Of a stretch of DNA of 43,914 nucleotides, positions 28,242 through 35,463 are shown piece after piece (position 1 is the first letter of the stretch; every line of letters begins with the position of its first letter). The notes under the pieces are model-generated. The model ran no database searches. It had not been told where the DNA came from and was given only the letters and a program-made list of their open reading frames with translations. The stretch is from an uncultured Ectothiorhodospiraceae bacterium. Lineage in GTDB: Bacteria > Pseudomonadota > Gammaproteobacteria > UBA9214. The DNA is taken from NCBI GenBank assembly GCA_947258615.1, contig CAMYIX010000076.1, forward strand, positions 1 through 43,914, given 5' to 3'. The position numbers were made by a program, and so were the translations under genes.

Positions 28242-28915
28242 CCGGAAACGCCGACCGGACCGGCCTTCACATAAAGACCCTCCGGCTCAAGGCGTTCGAT
28301 CAGGCGTTCCCAGAGGGTGCGGGGTTCGCTGGAGAAGATGGCCTGTGCATCCGCCTCCACCAAATGCCAGCTGCCACGCCGCAGTTCACGGGCGAGTTGC
28401 CCTGCCGACCAGCCGGCGTGGCCGACATAGAAATGCAGTTCGTCCTCCGGTTTGTTCTCGGCGAGCAGCCGGTCCATAACATTGCGGTCGGCGCTGACAT
28501 AGATATCGTCGACGACGTGCTGTACCAGCCGGCTCTGGCTGGCATTGCGCATCAGCATGATGATCCGGCTGTGCTGCACGGGCCCGCCGAAATACAGGGG
28601 ATAGCCGGCGGCGACCTGTTCCCTGATGCCCGATATGGCCTCTGATAATTTCACCTCGGTGGGGCGATTTACGATCAGGCCGGTGGTCCCCCCGGGTCCG
28701 TGATCCAGCAGATAGATCACGCTGTGGCTGAAGTGGGGGTCCTGCAGGTCACGTTGCGCCACCAGGAACTTGCCGGGCGCCGGTTCCCGGTCCATGGCGC
28801 CAGGTATGCCGGGGCCGGTAATTACCGGTGTGAGTGCGAGGTGCAGCCGAACCGCGCCCCCCGGTTCCGGCAGCAGGCTAAGGCAGGCCATCATGAGGAG
28901 CGACCACAGTTGCAT
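28238..28915 (-). CDS. yqgE: YqgE/AlgH-family protein with putative signal peptide
   Basis: 225 residues from ATG 28915. The family core is clear: FLVAQRDLQDPHFSHSVIYLLDHGPGGTTGLIVNRPTEVKLSEAI, YPLYFGGPVQ, and AGWSAGQLARELRRGSW (UPF0301/DUF179). Ordinary members start directly before FLVA. Here about 45 extra N-terminal residues precede it, beginning with a hydrophobic run (LWSLLMMACLSLL) that resembles a signal sequence. Function of the family is unclear; AlgH affects alginate and siderophore production in Pseudomonas. A promoter with -10 TATACT ends only 7 bases before the ATG, so the mRNA may be leaderless. Confidence 0.8.
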   Translation of the reverse strand: MQLWSLLMMACLSLLPEPGGAVRLHLALTPVITGPGIPGAMDREPAPGKFLVAQRDLQDPHFSHSVIYLLDHGPGGTTGLIVNRPTEVKLSEAISGIREQVAAGYPLYFGGPVQHSRIIMLMRNASQSRLVQHVVDDIYVSADRNVMDRLLAENKPEDELHFYVGHAGWSAGQLARELRRGSWHLVEADAQAIFSSEPRTLWERLIERLEPEGLYVKAGPVGVSG

Positions 28916-28922
28916 AGGGTGA

Positions 28923-28950
28923 AGTATAGTGAAAACTCCGCGTTTGTGAC
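28923..28950 (-). promoter_or_regulatory. Candidate promoter of yqgE with nearly leaderless start
   Basis: On the minus strand the sequence GTCACA, 16 bases, TATACT is followed after 7 bases by the ATG at 28915. The -10 matches five of six consensus bases and the -35 four of six. If it is used, transcription starts at about the start codon. No Shine-Dalgarno is visible before the ATG, which fits. Confidence 0.4.
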
Positions 28951-28970
28951 CGGGCCACGGGGGTGTCTGG

Positions 28971-29225
28971 ATGATTCCGATCCACGAGTTGCTCAGCCGG
29001 ATCCGCTGGGACCGGGATTTCGGCCGGGCGGACTTCGTCATCGGTTACTACGACAGGGTGAGCGATGAAATCATCCGGGTGCCGCTGGCTGACCTGTATT
29101 TTGAACCCGACGACCACTTTTCGTTCGACCTGGTCGATCAGGCGGGTGAACTCCACAGTATCCCGCTGCACCGGATCCGGGAGGTATTCAGGGACGGGGT
29201 GCTGATCTGGCAACGCGCGCGCTGA
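28971..29225 (+). CDS. DUF504 (MJ1316-like) protein
   Basis: 84 residues. It matches the DUF504 domain: MIPIHELLSRIRWDRDFG at the N-terminus, FVIGYYDRVSDEIIRVPLADLYFEPDDHFSFDL in the middle, and HSIPLHRIREVFRDGVLIWQR at the C-terminus. The domain is proposed to recognise RNA ends (2',3'-cyclic phosphate) and occurs in RNA-repair-type proteins. Here it is the whole protein. It diverges from yqgE and ends 22 bp before the convergent histidine kinase stop. Confidence 0.85.
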   Translation: MIPIHELLSRIRWDRDFGRADFVIGYYDRVSDEIIRVPLADLYFEPDDHFSFDLVDQAGELHSIPLHRIREVFRDGVLIWQRAR

Positions 29226-29247
29226 GCTGGCAGCGGACCCGGTTTGC

Positions 29248-31353
29248 TCAGCTGGTCTCGGGGAAGGACACCCGGAACTCCGCCCCGGGCGTTTGGTTGA
29301 CGACATCCACCTGCCCGCCCATGGCAACGACCAGCTGGTGCACCAGTGCCAGGCCGATGCCGGTACCCACGGTCTCCCGGGTGAGCTCGTTCTCCGAGCG
29401 GTAGAACAACCTGAAGATCTTCTTCATCTGGTCGCGGGGGATGCCGGGACCGTAATCGCGCACCGAGAACAGCACACGACCATCCTGCTGGCGTGCGCAG
29501 CCGAGATCGATGGCGCGGCGTTCTGCCCGGGCGGAAAACTTGATGGCGTTGTCTACCAGGTTGATGATGACCTGGGTGAAATAGTCCGCATCGACCCGGA
29601 TGGTCGAGCGGGTGGCGGCGTCACTGCAGTCCAGTCTGAATTCGAAGCCCGCACGTTCTACCTGGGCGCCGATCCGGGAGTGAACGGTGTCGAGCAGTTC
29701 GCCGACGCTCACGGGCTTCAGGTCCACTTGCAGATCATTGCGGGTCATGCGCGCCAGTTGCAGCACGTTGCCTATCAGGCGTGACAGGCGTTCACTTTCA
29801 TCGAAGATGTAGTCGTAGTATGCCTGTTTCTTTTCATCGTCGGCCCAGCCCTCGCGCAGCATCTCGCCATACATGCGAATCGAGGTCAGCGGGGTCTTGA
29901 GCTCGTGGCTGACGGCCGAAACGAAATCCTGTTGCTGACGCGCGAGATCGATCTGTCCGGCACCCAGCCGGTACATCAGATAGAAACCGCCCAGCAGCAC
30001 CAGTGCGAGGACGGCGGTGATCCAGCTGATCAGGGTACTGCCGGGCGTGGAGGGCAGTCGGGTGATGCTGAAGATCAGCTCCATCCCGCCCAGGGGGGCG
30101 GACAGGCGCCGCTGGTAGAGTAGGGCGCCACGCAGCTCCTCGGCGCTGGACAGGTAGCCGCGTGCGGCCTGCCCGGTGAAGGCCGTGAAGACATTGCCCT
30201 GGTAGGCCACAATCAGGTCACTCATCTGCGCCAGGGCGGTTTCGCGGAAATCGGGCTGAATGACACCCTGCAGAAACAGCTGTTGTTCGATCAACGCACC
30301 CTGGACATAGCGCTGCCCGTCGCGCCATACCCGGCGAAACAGCACGAAATGCCCGCTATCCAGGAGGCTGATCTCAAAGGGGTCAATTTCGCTTTCGAAG
30401 GTGTGGATGCGCAGCGGGGCTTGCGCCATGCGTGGTGCCGCGGTTTCGGCCTCTAGTACCGGTTCGGCAGACGACAGCCCGGTCCCGGGCAGCGGTTCGG
30501 GCAGGGCGCTGCGCTCCCGGCGGGCGGCGCGTTTCTCCAGCGCTGATGCCGGTTCATCGGCAGGTCCGGCCTGCCGTTCTTCGGCGGGCCGGACCTGGAA
30601 GCGGGAATCCAGTTTCAGGTCTTCGACCCGCCCCAGAGCCGTGCCGTGTTTCTGCTTGCGCTCCTGTTGCAGCGGGGCGGCAGGCTCGTTGAGGCGGTCG
30701 AAGCTGGCCTGGCCAGCTGGCTGTTGCTGCGGTGGTCGCGGCGGTGACGTGGCGGCATCGTCGAGAGAGAGATAGGCCGCACTGTCCTTGTCTGTGGCGG
30801 GATGGTCGCTGCGCGCGCCGGCTTGTGCACGCATGGCCTTGCCAGCGGTGCCTGACGCTCCATCACGCACCAGCCGGTTGCGGCTGAGGATCTGCTGCAT
30901 GCGCCCGGCAAGCGCCAGCCGCTGCTCGCGCTCTTCCGTGGAGATGCCGTAGGTCCCCGGATCCACGCCCGCTGACGGTAGCAGGGGAGTACTGAAGGCC
31001 CCCGCGGCATCAACCTGGAAATAGCCGATCAGACCGGGGATGGCGCTGCTGACCGGGTAGTCCGACAGCGGTGAACGCTGGACGAAACTGGCTGCGGGGT
31101 CGCCTGCGATGACCAGGAAGGCATAATCGCTGAAGTTGCGCGTTTCCTCTTCATTGAGCAGCTGGCGGTAGTGCCTGTCGATGCGCGCGGCCAGTTCCTC
31201 CGCCAGCCCCCGGTGCTGGTGAAAGGCCTCCCACTTCAGCTGGCTGTAGGCCTGGTAGACCAGGATGCCGGTGGGGATGACCACTGCCAGGAAGAACATG
31301 GCCAGCCAGCGGCGCAGGTGCTTGCGGTCCAGCCCGGTAAGCGCGGTCTGCAT
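29248..31353 (-). CDS. Sensor histidine kinase with large extracytoplasmic region
   Basis: 701 residues. Transmembrane helices lie at about 17-37 and 440-465, so nearly 400 residues face the periplasm. The middle of that region (about 165-300) is low in complexity, Gln/Ala/Glu/Arg-rich and probably disordered. The cytoplasmic half has the H-box FVSAVSHELKTPLTSIRMYGE (His483), N-box QVIINLVDNAIKFSARAERR, F/G1 SVRDYGPGIP and G2 VGTGIGLALVHQLV. No HAMP is obvious between TM2 and the H-box. Its start overlaps the stop of the response regulator by one base (TGATG), so they form one two-gene operon. Given the divergent PspA genes, it probably senses envelope state, an inference from context. Confidence 0.9.
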   Translation of the reverse strand: MQTALTGLDRKHLRRWLAMFFLAVVIPTGILVYQAYSQLKWEAFHQHRGLAEELAARIDRHYRQLLNEEETRNFSDYAFLVIAGDPAASFVQRSPLSDYPVSSAIPGLIGYFQVDAAGAFSTPLLPSAGVDPGTYGISTEEREQRLALAGRMQQILSRNRLVRDGASGTAGKAMRAQAGARSDHPATDKDSAAYLSLDDAATSPPRPPQQQPAGQASFDRLNEPAAPLQQERKQKHGTALGRVEDLKLDSRFQVRPAEERQAGPADEPASALEKRAARRERSALPEPLPGTGLSSAEPVLEAETAAPRMAQAPLRIHTFESEIDPFEISLLDSGHFVLFRRVWRDGQRYVQGALIEQQLFLQGVIQPDFRETALAQMSDLIVAYQGNVFTAFTGQAARGYLSSAEELRGALLYQRRLSAPLGGMELIFSITRLPSTPGSTLISWITAVLALVLLGGFYLMYRLGAGQIDLARQQQDFVSAVSHELKTPLTSIRMYGEMLREGWADDEKKQAYYDYIFDESERLSRLIGNVLQLARMTRNDLQVDLKPVSVGELLDTVHSRIGAQVERAGFEFRLDCSDAATRSTIRVDADYFTQVIINLVDNAIKFSARAERRAIDLGCARQQDGRVLFSVRDYGPGIPRDQMKKIFRLFYRSENELTRETVGTGIGLALVHQLVVAMGGQVDVVNQTPGAEFRVSFPETS

Positions 31354-32060
31354 CAGCCCGGTTCCGTCAGCAACCGGTATCCCGCGCCGCGCACGGTCAC
31401 CAGGTAACGCGGTTGCGCCGGTTCGGGTTCGATCTTGCGGCGCAGCTTGGCGATGTGGATGTCGACGGTCCGGGTCTCGATGTTCAGGTCCCGGGCGTAA
31501 CCCCAGACCTTGGTCAGCAGTTCCTCGCGCGAGACCGGTCGTTCCGCATTGGCGTTCAGGTACTGCAGGATGTCCATCTCGCGGCGCGTGAAGGCAAGGG
31601 ACCCCCCGTTGTATATGCCCTGCAGGTTGCGGCAGTCCACCTCGATGTCGTCACCGAGGCGGATCAAGTGGTCCCGCTCGATGCCGATGCGGCTGCGTCG
31701 CAGCACGGCCTGAATGCGCAGCATCAGCTGGGCTACAGAGAATGGCTTGGCCACGTAGTCGTCGGCGCCCAGCGACAGTCCCTGGATAATGTCTTCATCG
31801 CTGGTTTTGGCCGTCAGCATGATGATGGCCTGCTCGGGGTCGCGTTCGCGAACCCGGTTGCAGATATCGAAGCCGTTCATGCCGGGCAACATGACATCGA
31901 GCAGGATGAGATCGAAACGTCCGCTCAGTGCCTTGTCCAGTCCTGCATTGCCGTCGGCAGCGCAGTCGGTATCGTAGCCGTGGAATACCAGTACATCCAC
32001 CAGGCCGTCGCGGATGGCGGCCTCGTCTTCGACAACAAGGATACGGATCTTTCGCTGCAT
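31353..32060 (-). CDS. OmpR/PhoB-family response regulator
   Basis: 235 residues. Receiver: ILVVEDEAA (acidic pair), Asp55 as phosphoacceptor (LILLDVMLPG), conserved Thr/Lys (MLTAKTSDED, YVAKPF). Winged helix: GGSLAFTRREMDILQYL, RPVSREELLTKVWG, TVDIHIAKLRRKIE, YLVTVRGAGYRL. It is a complete transcription factor and likely controls the divergent PspA operon, its own operon, or both, through the intergenic inverted repeats at 32154-32228. No strong ribosome binding site precedes the ATG. Confidence 0.93.
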   Translation of the reverse strand: MQRKIRILVVEDEAAIRDGLVDVLVFHGYDTDCAADGNAGLDKALSGRFDLILLDVMLPGMNGFDICNRVRERDPEQAIIMLTAKTSDEDIIQGLSLGADDYVAKPFSVAQLMLRIQAVLRRSRIGIERDHLIRLGDDIEVDCRNLQGIYNGGSLAFTRREMDILQYLNANAERPVSREELLTKVWGYARDLNIETRTVDIHIAKLRRKIEPEPAQPRYLVTVRGAGYRLLTEPG

Positions 32061-32153
32061 GGTCAGTCGATCATTCGGTGTCTGGCTGTGCGGTCAGCGT
32101 GGCCCCGAGGCTGCATGAGTAAGGGTCGATGCCTGTTTAAAGCCTATCAGCTT

Positions 32154-32228
32154 GCGTCGCTGGCGGCATGTAAATCTTTGGTAAAACATGCGTCGCGGGT
32201 TTTACCAAAGCCTGTCTACCAGCGACGC
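32154..32228. promoter_or_regulatory. Nested double inverted repeat, likely operator in the PspA/two-component intergenic region
   Basis: Inner arms are a perfect 12-bp inverted repeat: CTTTGGTAAAAC at 32176-32187 and GTTTTACCAAAG at 32199-32210, around an 11-bp spacer. Outer arms are a perfect 10-bp inverted repeat: GCGTCGCTGG at 32154-32163 and CCAGCGACGC at 32219-32228. The inner spacer contains GCGTCGC again (32190-32196). Total span is 75 bp. OmpR-type regulators usually bind direct repeats, so this may need a different dimeric factor, or the element may act as RNA or cruciform structure. Confidence 0.75.
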
Positions 32229-32273
32229 GTGGTGGCCTCTAGACTGATTTCACAGTCAACAGTACCCGTTGGA

Positions 32274-32283
32274 AAGGAGGTGA
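32274..32283 (+). promoter_or_regulatory. Near-perfect Shine-Dalgarno before the pspA-like gene
   Basis: AAGGAGGTGA matches the 16S anti-Shine-Dalgarno almost fully and lies 3 bases before the ATG at 32287. The short spacing and strong pairing suggest that transcription, not initiation, limits this gene, as expected for a stress-inducible protein. Confidence 0.7.
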
Positions 32284-32286
32284 ACC

Positions 32287-32823
32287 ATGGCATTGATTAC
32301 CCGTGTATCACGGCTGTTTCGGGCCGATCTTCACGCGGTCCTCGACCGGGTCGAAGAGCCCGACGTACTGCTGCGGCAGGCCGTCCGCGAAATGGAGGAA
32401 GAGCTTGCCCGTGATGAGCAGCGCATCAAGCTGCTGACCCATGAGCACGAGCAACTGGTCAAGCGGCACCGGGACATCCAGCAGACCCTGGATGAGGTCG
32501 AGGCAGAACTGGGTGTCTGCTTCGACTCCGGCAAGCACGATCTTGCCCGGGTGCTGATCAGGCGCAAGCTGGAGGCGCAGCGCTTTATCCAGTTTCTCAC
32601 CCGCAGGCACGAGACACTGGAAACAACACTCGACGGACTCAGGCAGCGGGTCAGCGAGAACCGCACGCGGCTGGAAGGCATGCGCCAGAAGGCCGAACTG
32701 CTTGCGGCGGACGATGCCTCCGCTCAATACGAAGAGTCCTGGCCTGCACCGGATACCTCGGTCCGTGATGCGGATGTAGAGGTGGCCTTTCTGCGTGAAC
32801 GCCAGAAGCGGGGGCTGTCATGA
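32287..32823 (+). CDS. pspA: PspA/IM30-family protein
   Basis: 178 residues, helical throughout. It begins MALITRVSRLFRADLHAVLDRVEEPDVLLRQAVREMEEEL, the amphipathic N-terminus plus coiled-coil start of the PspA/IM30 family. A long coiled coil (about 30-145) follows. E. coli PspA is 222 residues, so this form is shorter, missing part of the C-terminal helical region. PspA proteins bind and protect stressed inner membranes and act on regulators in enterobacteria. It heads an operon of three genes; its stop overlaps the next ATG (ATGA at 32820). No PspF or PspBC is visible, so regulation differs from E. coli. Confidence 0.85.
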   Translation: MALITRVSRLFRADLHAVLDRVEEPDVLLRQAVREMEEELARDEQRIKLLTHEHEQLVKRHRDIQQTLDEVEAELGVCFDSGKHDLARVLIRRKLEAQRFIQFLTRRHETLETTLDGLRQRVSENRTRLEGMRQKAELLAADDASAQYEESWPAPDTSVRDADVEVAFLRERQKRGLS

Positions 32824-33389
32824 AACGCCCGGGCATCATGGAGGGTGTCGTACTGGCGCTGGGCGTGAGCGTGGTTGCCGGCCTGCTGTTCACGGTCATG
32901 GGGCCGGTATTTGGCGGCGCTGCGGTGTTGCGCCTGCTGATCGCGGCCAGCAGCCTGGTCTATGTCATCTACCTGCTGAGCCGCAGTCGCGAATGCGTGG
33001 GCCGCGTCACCACCGTGGCCGCCTGGACCATCACGGCGCTTGCGCTCTGGTGGCTGGAGCCGCCGCTATTGCTTTACGTGCTGGCGCACACCGGCTTCAT
33101 ATGGCTCGTTCGCTCGCTGTACTTCCATGCCGGCGTGCTCTCCGCGCTGGCCGATCTGGGCCTCAGCGGACTCGGCCTGGTAGCGGCGGTCTGGGCAACC
33201 CTGCAGGCAGGCAGCCTGTTCCTCAGCCTCTGGTGTTTCTTCCTGGTACAGGCACTGTTTGTCGGTATCCCAAGGCGCATCGGGGGCAGACACCCGGACC
33301 GGCAATCCGGGCCCGATGACGAGGACCGCTTTCAGCATGCCTACCGCGCCGCGGAAGGGGCAGTGCGCAAACTCACTTCAGTCAAATGA
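32820..33389 (+). CDS. Multi-pass membrane protein of the PspA operon
   Basis: 189 residues. About five hydrophobic segments lie at roughly 10-28, 33-55, 65-85, 86-115 and 120-150, followed by a hydrophilic C-terminus with RRIGGRHPDRQSGPDDED. It starts in the 4-base ATGA overlap with pspA, implying translational coupling. I recognise no named family. Place in operon and membrane nature suggest a partner anchoring or signalling to PspA, which is inference. Confidence 0.65.
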   Translation: MKRPGIMEGVVLALGVSVVAGLLFTVMGPVFGGAAVLRLLIAASSLVYVIYLLSRSRECVGRVTTVAAWTITALALWWLEPPLLLYVLAHTGFIWLVRSLYFHAGVLSALADLGLSGLGLVAAVWATLQAGSLFLSLWCFFLVQALFVGIPRRIGGRHPDRQSGPDDEDRFQHAYRAAEGAVRKLTSVK

Positions 33390-33408
33390 ATCTTCAGGAG
33401 GCAATCAA

Positions 33409-34629
33409 ATGAAATCGAGAATCATTGCATTGGCATTGTTCATAATCACAACCGCAGGCGTGGCCTTTTACCCGGCCTACCAGAGTGCGGGTACCCTGAT
33501 CAATACACTGGTCGATCCGGTCATCATCGATCTGCCACCCCTTGATCCCCAGGCCAATGAACGACCTCGGGTCGAGGTCGTGTTTGTGCTGGACACCACT
33601 GGCAGCATGGGCGGGCTGATCCAGACCGCCAAGGAAAAGATCTGGTCGATTGCCACCACCATGGCCTCGGCGCAACCCGCACCCGATATCCGCATGGGCC
33701 TGGTCGCCTACCGTGACCGCGGTGATGCCTACGTGACCCGGGTGGTGGACCTGTCGGATGACCTGGATTCCGTGTATGCCACCCTGATGGACTTCCAGGC
33801 CGATGGCGGCGGTGACGGGCCGGAGAGTGTCAACCAGGCCCTGTACGATGCGGTCCACAAGGTCTCCTGGAGCCAGGACAGGCAGGCCTACCAGGTGGTA
33901 TTCCTGGTCGGCGATGCACCGCCGCACATGGATTACCAGGATGACATCAAGTACCCGGAAACCCTGACTGCCGCCACGGCCAGGGGGATCGTGGTGAACA
34001 CCATCCAGTGCGGCCATCACGGTTCGGCCAAACAGGAATGGGAACGGATTGCCGGCCTCGGTCATGGCCGCTACTTCCAGGTGGAGCAGGCGGGCAGTGC
34101 CGTGGCGATCGCCACGCCCTTTGACGAGAAACTCGCGCGCCTGTCTTCAAGGCTCGATGACACGCGGCTCTACTACGGGACTGCCGAGGAGAAGGAGAAA
34201 CAGCGCCTGAAGCTGGATGCAGCCGACAAGTTGCATAGCGGATCCTCGGTCGAGTCACGTGCTCGTAGGGCGACATTCAATGTCTCCAAGAGCGGTGCGT
34301 CCAACTTCCTCGGCGATGGTGAGCTGGTCGATGCTGTGGCCAGCGGACGCGTCGACCTCTCAGGTATCGACAGGGACAAGCTGCCGGAACCGATGCAGGC
34401 CATGGCGCCGGCGGAGCAGGAGGCACTGATCACCGAGACGGCCGCGCGCCGCAACGAGTTGCGGCAGCAAGTGCAGGAGCTGGCGGAGAAACGTTCGGCC
34501 TATCTTGAAAAGAAGGTCGAGGAGCTTGGTGGTGCCAGCGACTCGCTGGACCACAAGATATACAGGGCGGTGCGGGAACAGGCCGGCAAGCTGGGCCTGC
34601 GTTACGAGACCGACGCACCCGAATACTGA
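33409..34629 (+). CDS. Exported von Willebrand factor A-domain protein
   Basis: 406 residues from ATG 33409 with AGGAGG eight bases upstream. An N-terminal signal-anchor (residues 4-21) precedes a vWA domain (about 53-250). The metal-ion adhesion motif is present in the form DTTGSMG (Asp62 to Ser66), followed by MGLVAYRDRGD and VVFLVGDAPPHMDY. After the domain come helical segments and a Glu/Lys-rich coiled coil (about 325-395). vWA proteins bind protein partners through a bound metal and occur in several PspA operons of other bacteria. It lies 19 bp after the membrane gene. Periplasmic orientation is inferred from the anchor. Confidence 0.85.
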   Translation: MKSRIIALALFIITTAGVAFYPAYQSAGTLINTLVDPVIIDLPPLDPQANERPRVEVVFVLDTTGSMGGLIQTAKEKIWSIATTMASAQPAPDIRMGLVAYRDRGDAYVTRVVDLSDDLDSVYATLMDFQADGGGDGPESVNQALYDAVHKVSWSQDRQAYQVVFLVGDAPPHMDYQDDIKYPETLTAATARGIVVNTIQCGHHGSAKQEWERIAGLGHGRYFQVEQAGSAVAIATPFDEKLARLSSRLDDTRLYYGTAEEKEKQRLKLDAADKLHSGSSVESRARRATFNVSKSGASNFLGDGELVDAVASGRVDLSGIDRDKLPEPMQAMAPAEQEALITETAARRNELRQQVQELAEKRSAYLEKKVEELGGASDSLDHKIYRAVREQAGKLGLRYETDAPEY

Positions 34630-34641
34630 GTCGGGGCCCCC

Positions 34642-34675
34642 GCACACGGCCCGGCGGGGATACCGGGCCGTGTGC
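34642..34675 (+). terminator. Strong hairpin at the end of the PspA operon
   Basis: Perfect 13-bp stem, GCACACGGCCCGG at 34642-34654 and CCGGGCCGTGTGC at 34663-34675, with an 8-base loop. It follows the vWA stop by 12 bases. No T run follows, so it may be a Rho-assisted terminator or an mRNA 3'-end stabiliser, not a classic intrinsic one. Confidence 0.6.
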
Positions 34676-34728
34676 ATGACAGTTATAATCTCGACCGTTC
34701 AGATAAGCACATCAGGACTGAATAGTTA

Positions 34729-34811
34729 TCGTTGCGAGGAGCGTCGCAAGGCAATAACCTGTAACAGATCAATCGTACTGTCAGGAGATTGCTTCGCTGC
34801 GCTCGCAATGA
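34729..34811. repeat. Dispersed inverted repeat of the TCATTGCGAG...GAAGCAAT type
   Basis: Left arm 34729-34755 (TCGTTGCGAGGAGCGTCGCA...) and right arm 34788-34811 (ATTGCTTCGCTGCGCTCGCA...) are imperfect inverted copies ending in GCAAT and beginning TCRTTGCGAG. Their minus-strand translation gives LRAQRSNLLTV, a familiar spurious peptide from this non-coding repeat, found at high copy in many gammaproteobacterial genomes. It sits between the PspA operon and the next gene, and may also act as a transcription-end hairpin. Confidence 0.7.
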
Positions 34812-34844
34812 CATGACACATAAAGAAAAGAGGTTCCCTGGGCA

Positions 34845-35222
34845 ATGAGCAATATGATGGCGGTATTCCTGAACGGGATTGCGCAACTGGAATACGATCG
34901 CGACAAGCCGCTGCCGGATCATCAGGCGGTCTATCTCGAGAAAATGGACACCCGGATGGATGCGGGCATCCTCGTTGGCGAAGAGACCGTCGAGCAGCCT
35001 GACGTGAACCAGCGCGCCCAGTTCGTGGCCGCCAACCTGCTGCATGCCATCAGGAGCGATGACGAATCAATGGCCGCTGCCCTGTGCAGCTATCTGGCAA
35101 ATCGCCTGCCGGACCTGAAGCAGGTCAAGTTCGAGGAAAACGAAGGTGACGTCTCCATCGAACTGATCTTTGACGAGGACTATCGCAAGCAGGTCCCCGT
35201 GCAGTTTACCCCCCTGCATTGA
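34845..35222 (+). CDS. Small acidic protein of unknown function
   Basis: 125 residues, acidic, no signal peptide or membrane segment. Sequence character (YDRDKPLPDHQAVYLEKMDTR, VNQRAQFVAANLLHAIRSDDESMAAALCSYLANRLPDL) suggests a folded helical protein with a strand-rich end (DVSIELIFDEDYRKQVPVQF). I do not recognise the family. The dispersed repeat just before it suggests it is separately expressed from the PspA operon. Confidence 0.5.
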   Translation: MSNMMAVFLNGIAQLEYDRDKPLPDHQAVYLEKMDTRMDAGILVGEETVEQPDVNQRAQFVAANLLHAIRSDDESMAAALCSYLANRLPDLKQVKFEENEGDVSIELIFDEDYRKQVPVQFTPLH

Positions 35223-35224
35223 AA

Positions 35225-35345
35225 TCCGGTCACCCTGTATCCCTTACGGGGTCGGCGTCCATGGGTGACGGCTAACCCGGGTGCCGGAGAGCCGGTCCCG
35301 CTTGCCGAACGTTCAACCCCACAGGGTTAAAGGAATCCATCCCAG
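35225..35345 (+). other. Possible structured leader upstream of the diguanylate cyclase gene
   Basis: Three hairpins can be drawn in order: GTCACCC/GGGTGAC (35229-35235 with 35263-35269) enclosing CCC-TTAC-GGG; a GGG-TG-CCGG / CCGG-T-CCC hairpin at 35279-35299 with an AGAG loop; and AACCC-CACA-GGGTT at 35315-35328. The sequence that follows (35340-35435) is AT-rich and promoter-like (TTGTAA, 19 bases, TATAAA). It does not match any riboswitch I know. Confidence 0.3.
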
Positions 35346-35463
35346 GGACCGATGTTTTACTGGTACGGGTGATTACTTACTCGCGATTTATTGTAAAGAT
35401 CTGTATCTTCATGATTATAAATGGAAAAAAATTTTGAGTGGTTTTCCGGGTAGCGTTTCCGGG

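Noticed and set aside
32154..32228. Integron attC site, because of nested inverted repeats
   Set aside because: The core sites GTTRRRY and RYYYAAC are not present at the ends and there is no integrase or cassette array.
32211..32286. Sigma-54 promoter for pspA
   Set aside because: No GG-N10-GC pair with the TGGCAC/TTGCA pattern is seen between the inverted repeat and the start codon.
34683..35045. Minus-strand open frame containing LRAQRSNLLTV
   Set aside because: Spurious translation of the dispersed inverted repeat, running antisense into the small acidic protein gene.
35225..35345. c-di-GMP (GEMM) riboswitch before the diguanylate cyclase
   Set aside because: The conserved GEMM core segments and tetraloop-receptor arrangement cannot be found; only simple hairpins are seen.
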